From the NCBI RefSeq assembly GCF_025244725.1, contig NZ_CP104203.1, positions 3,472,001-3,536,000 of the forward strand: DNA of 64,000 nt, in the 5' to 3' direction. The position numbers and the translations under genes were made by a program. Every line of letters begins with the position of its first letter. Within the stretch, counting starts at the first letter, position 1. Below are positions 1 through 8,625 of the stretch, one piece after another. The notes beneath the pieces were generated by a model. The model ran no database searches, had not been told where the DNA came from, and saw nothing but the letters and a program-made list of their open reading frames with translations. The DNA comes from Chryseobacterium oranimense. Its GTDB lineage: Bacteria > Bacteroidota > Bacteroidia > Flavobacteriales > Weeksellaceae.

Positions 1-1494
1 GGCATTATAATCTCCTGTATCAAAGCCTTTGTTTCTTTCCGCACGTTTTCTCTCCATCTCTTCTTTTTCTTCCTTCGCTTTAAGTTTGGCAATATGCTTT
101 GAGAAAAAGTCTGTTTTCTGGGCATCACTCATCTTGGCAAGTGAAAGAATACTGTCATTCTTCTTGATCAGATAATAATTTTTAGAGATCTTCTTGATAT
201 ATTCGGACTGGTCTTTTAAAAGGACTTTGGAAGGCTCGTAAGTCATTACCGTAAGGGCAGAATCGTAATATGTTCCGGCTCCTATGTAATCATTTTTTTC
301 AAGATAGCTCTTTCCTATTTCATAATATGTGAGACCTCTTACCTGAGGATCAGACACCTTCTCAAACAACGATTTTTTAAAGAATTCCTGAGCTTCATCC
401 TTTTTTCCGGCCTTATTGGCCATTAAGCCTAAAGCATAGTAAAATTCATTCTTTCTTGAACCGTAGGTTCCTTTTTTACTGATGCCTTCAAGATAATTTT
501 TAGCACCGTTATAGTCCCCTTTTCCATTGAAGGTTTTAGCGATTGCGATCTGGGATTTTACCTCAAATTCAAAGTCATTGGCATATTTATAGGCCTGCGT
601 ATAGCTTTCACGGGCCTTATCATTCTGGCCCAGATTTTCTGTAACCTGTCCTCTCAGATAAGCGATTCTGCTCTTCAGTTTTCTATCGGAATTCAGCTCA
701 AAAGCCTTATCAAGCTCAACTACCGCTTCATCTAGTTTCCCTGCATCCAGAAGAGCTTCAGAATGATAGATGCTCAAAAGTTTTGCATAGCTCTTATTAA
801 TGTCCTCCCCTTGCAGTTTGGCAAAAGTTTCATTGGCTTTATGGTAATCTTTGATCTGTGCATATGCTACCCCCTGATAAATTCTTGCCAGCGGAAGCCT
901 TTTATCATCCTTCATATGGGTAAAAACATAGTTCAGGGCATCCAGAGCCTGTACAGCTTTATTCTGATAGATCCTGGACTGTACAAGGATCATATAGGCA
1001 TCAAAAATTTTCTTGTTTTTTTCTTCACCGCTTCTGATAACGGAGTATTTATTGATGGCTTTTTGCGCTTTTGCTTCAGCAATTTCTAAAGTGGTTGCCC
1101 CTTTATTCTGAAGTTCGTCAGGCATAGTCGGAGTTGCATTTCCCTTTGCGTTCGGCATTGAAGGAGGCATTCCCGGTGCTCCCCTTTCAGAACCCCTGTT
1201 TATTTCACCCATTTTCATGGAATTTTCCGCAAATGCTTCAGACTGGCCCAGATCACTTCCCAAAGGCTGATCCTCGAACGTAAGAATAGGAATGTAAGGA
1301 GCATAAAAATTATCTTTATGTCCCTTATCTCTGCTCGTAAATTCACTGTTTAACGCATCTTTTGCATTAAAAAGGGTATTATAGTAGGTGTTGAATCCTT
1401 TTAAGAATTTTGATCGCTGTTCCGGCTTTTTTGTCTTGGTAGCACAGGAAGCAACGATACACATGATTAAAAGGAATAATATATTCTTTTTCAT
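1..1494 (-). CDS. SprE/PorW-like TPR lipoprotein, C-terminus cut by window edge
   Basis: The minus-strand frame opens at an ATG at 1494 and stays open to the window edge, so the C-terminus is missing. The N-terminus is a lipoprotein signal (MKKNILFLLIMCIVASC) with the lipobox Cys at residue 17. It is followed by an NTYYNTLFNAK stretch and many helical repeats of TPR type (residues about 150-480). The NTYYNTLFN-type start plus TPRs resembles SprE/PorW lipoproteins of the type IX secretion and gliding machinery, which sit in the periplasmic face of the system; that role is inferred from family resemblance. A Met/Pro/Gly-rich low-complexity segment lies near residues 95-115. The maf gene ends 85 nt before it on the same strand, so it may have its own promoter. 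A generic TPR lipoprotein is the alternative. Confidence 0.72.
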   Translation of the reverse strand, partial: MKKNILFLLIMCIVASCATKTKKPEQRSKFLKGFNTYYNTLFNAKDALNSEFTSRDKGHKDNFYAPYIPILTFEDQPLGSDLGQSEAFAENSMKMGEINRGSERGAPGMPPSMPNAKGNATPTMPDELQNKGATTLEIAEAKAQKAINKYSVIRSGEEKNKKIFDAYMILVQSRIYQNKAVQALDALNYVFTHMKDDKRLPLARIYQGVAYAQIKDYHKANETFAKLQGEDINKSYAKLLSIYHSEALLDAGKLDEAVVELDKAFELNSDRKLKSRIAYLRGQVTENLGQNDKARESYTQAYKYANDFEFEVKSQIAIAKTFNGKGDYNGAKNYLEGISKKGTYGSRKNEFYYALGLMANKAGKKDEAQEFFKKSLFEKVSDPQVRGLTYYEIGKSYLEKNDYIGAGTYYDSALTVMTYEPSKVLLKDQSEYIKKISKNYYLIKKNDSILSLAKMSDAQKTDFFSKHIAKLKAKEEKEEMERKRAERNKGFDTGDYNA

Positions 1495-1579
1495 TATTCA
1501 ATATAACTCTCTTATCTGCTTTTTATTATGAGCAGTTGATGATTTTGTAAAAATAACAAAATTTTGTAATGAATAATAT

Positions 1580-2131
1580 TTATATTTCTTTCAAAATTTT
1601 ATAAACCAAATGGGTAGGAAGTCCCATAATCGTATAGAAGCTTCCGTTCATCCTGCTGATTTTTGCCATGCCCAGCCATTCCTGTATGCCATAACTGCCT
1701 GCTTTGTCGAAAGGCTTATAATTTTGAATGTAAAATTCTATTTCATCATCCGTCATTTCATCCAGCTCTACATCCGCTACATCAGTTTCAGTAATTGTTT
1801 TACCGGATTTTATCGTAATTCCGGTGTATACCTGATGGGTTTTGCCTGAAAGTAAACGAAGCATTTGTCTTGCTTCATGCTCATCTTTCGGCTTTCCCAG
1901 AATCTGGTTTTCTATGGCAACTACCGTATCGGCTGTTATCAGTACTTCATCTGATGCTAATTCCCTGAACGCCTTTGCTTTTAATTCAGACAGATAAGCT
2001 GCAGCTTCTTCTATTTTAATGTCTTCCGGAAGAATTTCCTCACAGTCTATTTTTACCACTTCGAAATCGAAGCCTAAGCTTGAAAGTAGTTCTTTTCTTC
2101 TCGGTGATTGGGATGCTAAAAGTAATTTCAT
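1580..2131 (-). CDS. maf: Maf-family nucleotide pyrophosphatase
   Basis: This 183-residue protein begins with the Maf signature SQSPRRKELLSSLGF at residues 7-21 and has ADTVV (about 68-72) and LGKP (about 78) in the expected order. Maf proteins are cytoplasmic pyrophosphatases that hydrolyse non-canonical or excess nucleoside triphosphates such as dTTP and UTP to monophosphates. Length and motif order are normal for the family. It starts 8 nt after the kdsC-like gene and is probably the last gene of a three-gene minus-strand operon (DUF2520, KdsC-like, Maf). Which nucleotide it prefers (YhdE-type or YceF-type) cannot be decided by eye. Confidence 0.93.
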   Translation of the reverse strand: MKLLLASQSPRRKELLSSLGFDFEVVKIDCEEILPEDIKIEEAAAYLSELKAKAFRELASDEVLITADTVVAIENQILGKPKDEHEARQMLRLLSGKTHQVYTGITIKSGKTITETDVADVELDEMTDDEIEFYIQNYKPFDKAGSYGIQEWLGMAKISRMNGSFYTIMGLPTHLVYKILKEI

Positions 2132-2139
2132 AAGCCGTT

Positions 2140-2658
2140 TTATACAGATTGGGTATTATCGTCATGCCAGTTCCCCTGAACTTTCATCACCTGTTCTATC
2201 ACATCCCGTACTGCACCGCTTCCGCCTTTTTTTTCAGAAATATAGTCGGAGATTCCTTTCACTTCAGGAACAGCATTTTCAGGACATGCAGCAATAGCTG
2301 AATTTTCCATGATATGAATATCTGGAAGATCATCTCCCATCGTCAGAATCTCTTCGTTTTTAAGGTTGTATTTCTTTTTAAAATCTTCAAAATCAGCCAT
2401 TTTATTATGGGATTTCGGGTAGTAGTCCTCTATTCCCAGGTAATTGATCCTGTGCTTCACCATTTCATCGTTTCCACCGGTGATTACCCCAATCAGATAA
2501 TTGTTTTTCAATGCTTTAACTACTGCATAACCGTCCAGGACGTTCATTACCCTGCACATATTCCCGCCCGGAAGCAGATATACGCTTCCGTCTGTAAAAA
2601 CTCCGTCCACATCAAATACAAATGCCTTAATACCTTTTAATTTCTCTTTATAGCTCAT
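2140..2658 (-). CDS. KdsC-like HAD phosphatase
   Basis: A 172-residue HAD-superfamily phosphatase of the small, cap-less KdsC type. Motif I is FDVDGVFTDG (residues about 15-24), the motif II threonine is in VITGG, and motif IV is MGDDLPD. KdsC removes the phosphate from 3-deoxy-D-manno-octulosonate 8-phosphate in the Kdo branch of lipopolysaccharide synthesis, and the protein has the tetrameric-class length of about 170-190 residues. The upstream gene overlaps its start by 11 nt, implying translational coupling. No other Kdo gene is visible here, so a related phosphatase activity on another sugar phosphate is possible. Confidence 0.85.
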   Translation of the reverse strand: MSYKEKLKGIKAFVFDVDGVFTDGSVYLLPGGNMCRVMNVLDGYAVVKALKNNYLIGVITGGNDEMVKHRINYLGIEDYYPKSHNKMADFEDFKKKYNLKNEEILTMGDDLPDIHIMENSAIAACPENAVPEVKGISDYISEKKGGSGAVRDVIEQVMKVQGNWHDDNTQSV

Positions 2659-3397
2659 ACATTTTTTGAATAGAATGAATCATTGTCTTATAAATTTCGA
2701 GACTTTCGTCTTTTAATAGCTGTTCATGTAACTCCAGAACTCTTACGTCATTTCTTACGGCCGGTCCGGTTTGTGCATCTTTCGGATCTATTTCGTAGAT
2801 TTTCTGGACCGTTTCATTGATAAGCGGCAGGAAATAATCAAACGGAATTTCCTGAGAATCCGAGATTTCTTTAGCCCTTGCAAAAAGATGATTCACAAAA
2901 TTGCATGCAAAAACTGCGGTCAGGTGAATGTACTTTCTCTTTTCATAGCTGCTTTCCATCACATTTTTAGAAATCCTGGAAGCCAGCTCAACAAGAATTT
3001 GCTGGTCCTGATCATTTTCAGCTTCAATAAAGAAAGGAATTTTTTCATAATCCAGTTCTTTTGATTTTGAAAATGTTTGCAAAGGATAAAAGCTTGATTT
3101 TCTGTACTCCCCTGTTAAGATTTCCTTAGGAAGAGATCCTGAAGTATGGGCAACCAGACAGTCTTTTTTAGTGATAAGCTGAGAAACATTTTCCACAGAA
3201 TTATCACTTACACAAATGATGTACAGATCTGCATCCTGAAGATGCTCCGTAGAGAAAGGAATATTCAATTCCTCAGAAATTTTACCCAGTTCTTCCCTGT
3301 TTCTTCCAAAAATCTGTGATAATGGTATGCCTTTCAGACTAAAAGCTTTTGCCAGATGAAAAGCTACATTTCCGGAACCTATAATTACAATTTGCAT
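2648..3397 (-). CDS. Rossmann-fold DUF2520 protein
   Basis: A 249-residue protein with an N-terminal dinucleotide-binding Rossmann motif (GSGNVAFHLAKAF, residues about 7-19) and a helical C-terminal half of the DUF2520 type, a layout shared with pyrroline-5-carboxylate-reductase-like and ketopantoate-reductase-like enzymes. An NAD(P)-dependent reductase activity is plausible but the substrate is unknown. It heads the operon that continues into the KdsC-like and maf genes. A -7 box on the minus strand ends only 4 nt before this start codon, which supports the chosen start and suggests a nearly leaderless mRNA. Confidence 0.8.
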   Translation of the reverse strand: MQIVIIGSGNVAFHLAKAFSLKGIPLSQIFGRNREELGKISEELNIPFSTEHLQDADLYIICVSDNSVENVSQLITKKDCLVAHTSGSLPKEILTGEYRKSSFYPLQTFSKSKELDYEKIPFFIEAENDQDQQILVELASRISKNVMESSYEKRKYIHLTAVFACNFVNHLFARAKEISDSQEIPFDYFLPLINETVQKIYEIDPKDAQTGPAVRNDVRVLELHEQLLKDESLEIYKTMIHSIQKMYEL

Positions 3398-3401
3398 CTA
3401 A

Positions 3402-3409
3402 CAAAGATA
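3402..3409 (-). promoter_or_regulatory. -7 promoter box for the DUF2520-kdsC-maf operon
   Basis: Reads TATCTTTG on the minus strand, a perfect match to the Bacteroidota -7 consensus TAnnTTTG, and ends 4 nt before the start codon at 3397. No convincing -33 TTTG was seen. Confidence 0.6.
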
Positions 3410-3555
3410 AGATTTTAAAGGAAGACAGGAAAAGAGAGCCGGAAGTTTTATGGTCAATACTTCTTTAGCCTATTGCTTAAAAGCTCATCGCATAAGGATC
3501 TGATATTATTTTGAATATTTGGACTGAAAATTGAATAAGTAATTTAACTTTCGGC

Positions 3556-3563
3556 TATTTTTG
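3556..3563 (+). promoter_or_regulatory. -7 promoter box for the sigma-factor operon
   Basis: TATTTTTG matches TAnnTTTG and lies 25 nt before the ATG of the ECF sigma-factor gene; a TTG at 3531-3533 lies 22 nt upstream as a possible -33 element. Confidence 0.6.
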
Positions 3564-3588
3564 TAATCCAAAACAGTGAAAGCATCTT

Positions 3589-4140
3589 ATGAAGATTAAG
3601 GACGCGGAAATTATTTCGTTGATGCAGAATCCACGGACCCAGGAAAAAGGGGTACGTGCCTTGATGGATGCTTATCAGAGCAGATTGTATTGGCACATCA
3701 GAAGAATTATTGTGGATGGGGACTTGGCTCAGGATACGCTGCAGGAGACTTTTATTAAGGCCTATCAGAATTTTCACCAGTTTAAAAATGACAGCCAGCT
3801 GTATACCTGGTTGTACAGGATCGCTACCAACGAAGCATTACAGCAGGTAAATAAGATGAAGAAAATGCAGAAAACGGATGAAGATCCTGAGTATTATATG
3901 CAGAATCTGGTGGCCGATAATACAGACGGAGATGCAGAAGAAATACAACTCCTGCTCCAGAACGCTATACAAAGCCTGCCCGAAAAGCAGAAACTGGTAT
4001 TTATGATGCGGTATTATGATGATTTACCCTATGAAGAAATATCTAAAATTGTAGATATGTCTGTAGGGACTTTAAAAACAAATTATCATTATGCCAAACA
4101 GAAAATAGAAGAACATATTAAAGAAAATTACGAAAGATAA
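3589..4140 (+). CDS. ECF RNA polymerase sigma factor
   Basis: A 183-residue two-domain sigma-70 family factor. Region 2 is seen around residues 25-90 (LAQDTLQETFIKAYQNF), and region 4 around 125-178 (LPEKQKLVFMMRYYDDLPYEEI, then MSVGTLKTNYHYAKQKI as the helix-turn-helix). Such factors redirect RNA polymerase to a small regulon after release from an anti-sigma factor. The next gene, 17 nt downstream, encodes a single-pass membrane protein of suitable topology, and a third gene encodes an exported protein. The three form one unit closed by a strong terminator. The inducing signal cannot be read from the sequence. Confidence 0.93.
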   Translation: MKIKDAEIISLMQNPRTQEKGVRALMDAYQSRLYWHIRRIIVDGDLAQDTLQETFIKAYQNFHQFKNDSQLYTWLYRIATNEALQQVNKMKKMQKTDEDPEYYMQNLVADNTDGDAEEIQLLLQNAIQSLPEKQKLVFMMRYYDDLPYEEISKIVDMSVGTLKTNYHYAKQKIEEHIKENYER

Positions 4141-4157
4141 TTTTTGAACCAACAGAG

Positions 4158-4691
4158 ATGAAAGAGTTCGACATAGAAAAACTAGAACGAAAAAACATTT
4201 ACAAAGTTCCGGATCATTTATTTGAAAATATCCAGAATAATGTAATGAACGAAGTGAAAGCGAATAAGAAGGCACCCATTTTTAAATTAAACTGGATGTA
4301 TGCCGCAGCGGCATCATTGGCTTTGATATTTGGAGCAACGTATGTTTTTAATTCTGATCATGATACGGCGGAAAATGTGTTGAATTCAAAAACATTTGCC
4401 GAAAATAGCCAGAAGCCTAAAACAGAAAGTGAACGAGCTTATGAAACGCTGGAAGCAGATTTAACTTCTGTTGAAAATAATAATCAAACAGTTGTAAATC
4501 AAGGAAATAAAACTATTGCAAGTAACCCAGTGAAGGAAGTTGACCATAAAACGACTCCACAACCTGTAAAAACAGTCACTAAACAAGAGGAAGTTAAAAT
4601 GAATGAATACCTGGATTCATTTTCCAATTCTGAAATATCAGAGCTGGCAAGTAATTCAACGCAGGACGTTTATTTAGATTTATATAATTAA
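4158..4691 (+). CDS. Single-pass membrane protein, putative anti-sigma factor
   Basis: A 177-residue protein with a charged N-terminal cytoplasmic part (about 45 residues), one hydrophobic helix (WMYAAAASLALIFGATYVF, about residues 46-64) and a hydrophilic Asn/Lys/Thr-rich tail. This is the layout of a membrane anti-sigma factor. It lies directly downstream of the ECF sigma gene and 7 nt before a gene for an exported protein. No zinc HxxxCxxC anti-sigma motif is present, so the assignment rests on position and topology only. Confidence 0.6.
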   Translation: MKEFDIEKLERKNIYKVPDHLFENIQNNVMNEVKANKKAPIFKLNWMYAAAASLALIFGATYVFNSDHDTAENVLNSKTFAENSQKPKTESERAYETLEADLTSVENNNQTVVNQGNKTIASNPVKEVDHKTTPQPVKTVTKQEEVKMNEYLDSFSNSEISELASNSTQDVYLDLYN

Positions 4692-4698
4692 AAGAAAG

Positions 4699-5220
4699 AT
4701 GAAAAAGATATTATTTACACTTTTTATTATTTATGGTTTTGGTCTGAATGCGCAAAATGGGCAGACGACAGATTATGACTGGAAAAAAATGGACCCTAAA
4801 CAAAGAAAAGAGGTAATAAACAATCTTTCTCCCGATGAAAGGAAAGAGCTTCTTAAAAAGTTCAGGAATAATATGGTGCTGGAAAATCTTGAAATTGATC
4901 CCAGTGATAAAACAGAATTTACTCAGCTTTATAATGAGTATTTGGATAATCAGAAACAGATAAAAAGCCAGTTTAATTCTAATTTTAATCCGGAAACCCT
5001 ATCTGATGAGGAAGCCAAAGCAAAACTTCAGCAAAGCTTCGAAGTGGGACAGAAGCTGCTGGATAACAGAAAGAAATATGCTGACAAGATGCAGCAGGTA
5101 ATTCCTTGCCAAAAAGTATTAAAACTATTCCAGACTGAAGGAATGATGAGAGATAAAATGAATGAAAGAAAACCTCATTCCGGGTATAATAATATGGCAA
5201 GGCCCAAACAGACCCCATAA
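4699..5220 (+). CDS. Secreted Spy-like helical protein in the sigma operon
   Basis: A 173-residue protein with an N-terminal signal peptide (MKKILFTLFIIYGFGLNAQ) and a charged all-helical body. It contains PKQRKEVINNLSPDERKEL near the start, and a long helix pair around residues 75-145. The size, the 'SPDER' type repeat and the position after a sigma/anti-sigma pair recall Spy/CpxP-like periplasmic sensors or chaperones. It is the last gene of the operon and is followed by a strong hairpin terminator. It may modulate the anti-sigma factor or be a target; neither is shown by the sequence. Confidence 0.55.
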   Translation: MKKILFTLFIIYGFGLNAQNGQTTDYDWKKMDPKQRKEVINNLSPDERKELLKKFRNNMVLENLEIDPSDKTEFTQLYNEYLDNQKQIKSQFNSNFNPETLSDEEAKAKLQQSFEVGQKLLDNRKKYADKMQQVIPCQKVLKLFQTEGMMRDKMNERKPHSGYNNMARPKQTP

Positions 5221-5242
5221 TAGTTTATTTTTTTAATGTTGG

Positions 5243-5275
5243 ACGGCTCTTACAGATTTATTCTGTGAGAGCCGT
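5243..5275 (+). terminator. Rho-independent-type terminator of the sigma operon
   Basis: ACGGCTCT at 5243-5250 pairs with AGAGCCGT at 5268-5275, extended inward by five more pairs (one G-U) around a 7-nt loop; T-rich sequence follows. Confidence 0.85.
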
Positions 5276-5293
5276 TTAATATTTATGAATTAT

Positions 5294-5301
5294 TATTTTT
5301 G
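5294..5301 (+). promoter_or_regulatory. -7 promoter box for the secreted-protein gene at 5315
   Basis: TATTTTTG matches TAnnTTTG. It lies between an upstream possible ATG (5285) and the ATG at 5315, which argues for the later start. Confidence 0.55.
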
Positions 5302-5314
5302 CAAAAAAAATATA

Positions 5315-6331
5315 ATGAGAAAACTGATGCAGCTGCTGTTTACTTTTGCAGCTATAATTTCTTTTTCACAGTCAAAAGAAGCAATAAAATTCAAGGGGAA
5401 CATTTTAAATTACACTGAAAATACCTATAAATCCTTCAAGGTAATTGACCAGAGAGAAGATAAACAAATTGGAACGCTGCCTTTCGGAGAACAAAAAGAA
5501 ATGAAAGAAGTTGTTTTCCCTACAACGCCGGATAATGATTTTAGCACCTGGTATTTAAAGAGTAACCAGACAGGGGCATCAACTGAATTTGTTATGGTCT
5601 TAAAAAGGCTGAAACTTTCAACAGGAGATTCTGATGGTAAAAAAACAGAGGGTAAAATTGATTTTTCTGCCCAGACTTTTGCAAAAAATGGAGATAAGTA
5701 TCGGTTTCTTTATAAAAAAGATACAGTGTTTACTTTTTACGATAAGGAGATTTCTGAACTTATGGTAAAAAATATTCCTACTATTTTTTCAGTTTTTATT
5801 AAAAAATCTTATTCCCTGAATCCAGTGGGAAATTCAGTTTCGTTTAGCGAGTTGGGAGATTACGGCAATTATGTAAATAATAACTATGCTGCTTTAAAGG
5901 AAGGGGAGTTAAAAGACGGGATTTATCTTGATTATATTTCATTCTTTAACCAAACCCCTGAGCCCGGAAGCTATACTTTTGAACTAAATAATAAAGGAGA
6001 TATTACAAGGGCAGTGAAGGAAGAAAACGGAAAGAAAACTAAAATTCCTGCCTATAAAATGTTTGCTTATGTAGAAAAAGGGAAAGCCCGTAAAATGACA
6101 TTCTCAGGCTTTCTTGACCTTGATAAAGATGAACATGGCTTTTATATTACTGCCAACCGTGGTCATCTTTTCCCTGTACAGTCAAACAGTACATATGGAA
6201 TGTTTGGTTTAATTGGAGGAATTGCCGGAGCAATAGAACAAGGAGCAAGACAGAAGAAAATGAAGAATGGGGATGTGGGAAAAGTTTATATTGATTCTCT
6301 GACTGGAGAATATGATTTTCCTGACGAATAA
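5315..6331 (+). CDS. Secreted protein of unknown function
   Basis: A 338-residue exported protein. The start at 5315 gives a clean signal peptide (MRKLMQLLFTFAAIISFSQS), whereas an ATG at 5285 would add ten residues and overlap the -7 box. The mature part is mostly beta-rich with charged loops. A hydrophobic glycine-rich stretch (MFGLIGGIAGAIEQGARQKK) sits near residues 295-315. I do not recognise the family. It is a monocistronic unit between two terminators, just before lepA. Periplasmic or outer-membrane location is inferred from the signal peptide. Confidence 0.7.
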   Translation: MRKLMQLLFTFAAIISFSQSKEAIKFKGNILNYTENTYKSFKVIDQREDKQIGTLPFGEQKEMKEVVFPTTPDNDFSTWYLKSNQTGASTEFVMVLKRLKLSTGDSDGKKTEGKIDFSAQTFAKNGDKYRFLYKKDTVFTFYDKEISELMVKNIPTIFSVFIKKSYSLNPVGNSVSFSELGDYGNYVNNNYAALKEGELKDGIYLDYISFFNQTPEPGSYTFELNNKGDITRAVKEENGKKTKIPAYKMFAYVEKGKARKMTFSGFLDLDKDEHGFYITANRGHLFPVQSNSTYGMFGLIGGIAGAIEQGARQKKMKNGDVGKVYIDSLTGEYDFPDE

Positions 6332-6356
6332 GAAATTATTAATACAATGAATATAA

Positions 6357-6380
6357 GAGAGATAATCTCTCGCTTTTTTT
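6357..6380 (+). terminator. Short hairpin terminator upstream of lepA
   Basis: GAGAGA at 6357-6362 pairs with TCTCTC at 6366-6371 around a 3-nt loop, followed by GC and a run of eight or more T. Confidence 0.65.
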
Positions 6381-6388
6381 TATCTTTG
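6381..6388 (+). promoter_or_regulatory. -7 promoter box for lepA
   Basis: TATCTTTG, a perfect TAnnTTTG, 19 nt before the lepA ATG and directly after the preceding terminator. Confidence 0.65.
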
Positions 6389-6407
6389 CAAATTACAACG
6401 TTCTTAA

Positions 6408-8204
6408 ATGAAAAACATACGAAATTTTTGCATAATCGCTCATATTGACCACGGTAAAAGTACTTTGGCAGACCGTCTTTTGGAGTATACTAATACAGTT
6501 ACCCAAAGAGAGTTGCAGTCTCAGACCCTGGATGATATGGATCTGGAGAAAGAACGTGGGATTACGATTAAATCTCACGCCATTCAGATGGATTATGAGT
6601 ATAAAGGAGAAAAATATATTTTAAACCTTATTGATACCCCGGGACACGTGGACTTTTCTTACGAAGTTTCCCGTTCTATTGCGGCCTGTGAAGGAGCTCT
6701 TCTTATTGTAGATGCTGCTCAGAGTATTCAGGCTCAAACTATCAGCAACCTGTATCTGGCTTTGGAAAATGATCTTACCATTATTCCGATTCTTAATAAA
6801 ATTGACCTTCCATCTGCCAATCCTGAAGAAGTAACCGACGAGATTATGAATCTGATCGGATGTGACTACGATGATGTTTTAAGAGTTTCAGGAAAAACAG
6901 GAGAAGGGGTTCATGACCTGCTTGAAAAGATTGTAGAAAGAATTCCTGCACCGGTAGGAGATCCGGATGCACCGCTTCAGGCTTTGGTTTTTGACTCAGT
7001 TTACAACCCTTTCAGGGGGATCGAGGCTTACTTCAAAGTAGTAAACGGGAGTATTACGAAAAATGAAAAGATTAAATTCTTTGCTACCGGTAAAGAATAT
7101 GGAGCTGATGAAGTAGGAACACTGAAATTAAAGCAGGTTCCGAAAAAGACAATCGGTTGCGGAGATGTAGGATACTTGGTTTCCGGAATTAAAGATGCAA
7201 GGGAAGTAAAAGTAGGAGATACCATTACTTCATTTGAAAAACCTGCATCAGGCCCAATTGAAGGGTTTGAAGAAGTAAAGCCGATGGTATTTGCCGGTAT
7301 TTACCCTATCGATTCCGAAGATTTCGAAGAATTGAGATTCTCTCTTGAAAAATTAAGACTGAATGATGCTTCACTGGTATTTGAACCGGAAAGTTCTGCC
7401 GCTTTAGGGTTTGGTTTCCGTTGCGGATTCCTGGGAATGCTTCACATGGAAATTGTTCAGGAGCGTCTTGACAGAGAATTCAATATGAACGTAATCACTA
7501 CGGTACCCAACGTATCTTATTTCGGATATTCCAAAAGAGATCCTGAAACTCCAATCCTGATTAATAACCCGTCAGAAATGATGGATCCTACAATTATGGA
7601 CAGAGTGGAAGAACCGTTTATCAAAGCTTCCATCATTACAAAATCTGATTTCGTAGGAGCAGTAATGACTCTGTGTATTGAAAAAAGAGGAGAAATTGTC
7701 AACCAGAGTTATTTAACTTCAGAAAGAGTAGAACTGGTCTTCAGTATGCCATTGGCAGAAGTCGTTTTCGACTTCTATGACAGATTGAAATCTATCTCCA
7801 AAGGTTATGCATCCTTCGATTATCATCCGATCGGATTCAGAGCTTCCAAGCTTGTAAAAATGGATATCCTGATCAACGGAGATATGGTAGACGCCCTTTC
7901 TTCCCTTATCCACGACAGTAACGCATATTATATCGGTAAAAAGATGTGTGAAAAACTTCGTGAGCTGATCCCTAGACAGCAGTTTGATATTGCTGTTCAG
8001 GCTGCATTAGGAACGAAAGTTATTGCAAGGGAAACCATCAAAGCCTTGAGAAAAGACGTTACCGCAAAATGTTACGGAGGAGATATCTCCAGAAAACGTA
8101 AGCTTCTTGAAAAGCAGAAAGAAGGTAAAAAGAAAATGAAGCAGATCGGAAGGGTAGAAGTCCCTCAGTCTGCATTCATGGCTGTATTGAAACTAAACGA
8201 TTAA
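6408..8204 (+). CDS. lepA: Elongation factor 4 (LepA)
   Basis: A 598-residue translational GTPase with the LepA domain order. G1 is AHIDHGKST (residues about 11-19), G2 lies in RGITIKSH, G3 is DTPGHVDF, and G4 is NKID. An EF-G-like domain II and the LepA-specific C-terminal domain follow ([17 protein letters not shown], and the Lys/Arg-rich [20 protein letters not shown] near the end). EF4 binds the ribosome and promotes back-translocation or biogenesis under stress. Length equals the usual 595-600. It has its own promoter and terminator. Confidence 0.98.
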   Translation: MKNIRNFCIIAHIDHGKSTLADRLLEYTNTVTQRELQSQTLDDMDLEKERGITIKSHAIQMDYEYKGEKYILNLIDTPGHVDFSYEVSRSIAACEGALLIVDAAQSIQAQTISNLYLALENDLTIIPILNKIDLPSANPEEVTDEIMNLIGCDYDDVLRVSGKTGEGVHDLLEKIVERIPAPVGDPDAPLQALVFDSVYNPFRGIEAYFKVVNGSITKNEKIKFFATGKEYGADEVGTLKLKQVPKKTIGCGDVGYLVSGIKDAREVKVGDTITSFEKPASGPIEGFEEVKPMVFAGIYPIDSEDFEELRFSLEKLRLNDASLVFEPESSAALGFGFRCGFLGMLHMEIVQERLDREFNMNVITTVPNVSYFGYSKRDPETPILINNPSEMMDPTIMDRVEEPFIKASIITKSDFVGAVMTLCIEKRGEIVNQSYLTSERVELVFSMPLAEVVFDFYDRLKSISKGYASFDYHPIGFRASKLVKMDILINGDMVDALSSLIHDSNAYYIGKKMCEKLRELIPRQQFDIAVQAALGTKVIARETIKALRKDVTAKCYGGDISRKRKLLEKQKEGKKKMKQIGRVEVPQSAFMAVLKLND

Positions 8205-8208
8205 TATA

Positions 8209-8241
8209 AAAAAGACCGGTAAATTTTTACTGGTCTTTTTA
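8209..8241. terminator. Bidirectional terminator between lepA and the small membrane protein
   Basis: AAAAAGACCGGTAAA pairs with TTTACTGGTCTTTTT; A- and T-runs flank the stem on both strands, so it can serve both convergent genes. Confidence 0.8.
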
Positions 8242-8244
8242 TTT

Positions 8245-8454
8245 TCAGAAATTACGCTGCTTCTCAGTCAGGTTGGCTTGTATTGCCAGTGCTCCGAGAC
8301 CGAGAATGACTTCAGCAATTCCCAATGTTCTTACAAGATTGATCCCGCATACGAGACATTCAGGTTCAGGGAAAGGTTTTTTCCCTACAACAATGATCAA
8401 AACTCCTCCTATGATAATAATGACCACGATAAAGGCTCTTAATAGTGTTTTCAT
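8245..8454 (-). CDS. Small two-helix membrane protein
   Basis: The ATG at 8454 gives a 69-residue protein with two hydrophobic segments: AFIVVIIIIGGVLIIVVG near residues 7-24 and LGIAEVILGLGALAIQAN near 44-61. Between them is a short loop carrying a CLVCG (CxxC) motif. A further 23 codons are open upstream to 8523, but they contain a break in hydrophobic pattern and look like leader. The CxxC loop could bind metal or form a disulfide. No family was recognised. It is convergent with lepA. Confidence 0.55.
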   Translation of the reverse strand: MKTLLRAFIVVIIIIGGVLIIVVGKKPFPEPECLVCGINLVRTLGIAEVILGLGALAIQANLTEKQRNF

Positions 8455-8594
8455 GATGGTATAAATTTTATTTCTTATACCAAAGTTGAGTATATCTGCC
8501 GGGAAATTGATAAGGAAAAACACTGTTTAGTGTTAGTGATTTCACTTGTTTTTATTTCCTGTATTTTGGCAGGAGCTGTTTCATTTATAAATTG

Positions 8595-8616
8595 TACCTT
8601 TGTGTATTCATAACGC
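8595..8616 (+). promoter_or_regulatory. Promoter -7 box overlapped by operator copy A of the NrtR-like regulator
   Basis: The -7 box TACCTTTG is at 8595-8602. The 18-bp site occupies 8599-8616 and reads GCGTTATGAATACACAAA on the minus strand. It covers the end of the -7 box and the expected transcription start, 9 nt before the regulator's ATG, a position expected for negative autoregulation. Confidence 0.65.
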
Positions 8617-8625
8617 AAACTAAAT

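Noticed and set aside
5285..5314. Upstream ATG for the secreted protein
   Set aside because: It is separated from the signal peptide by charged residues and overlaps the -7 box.
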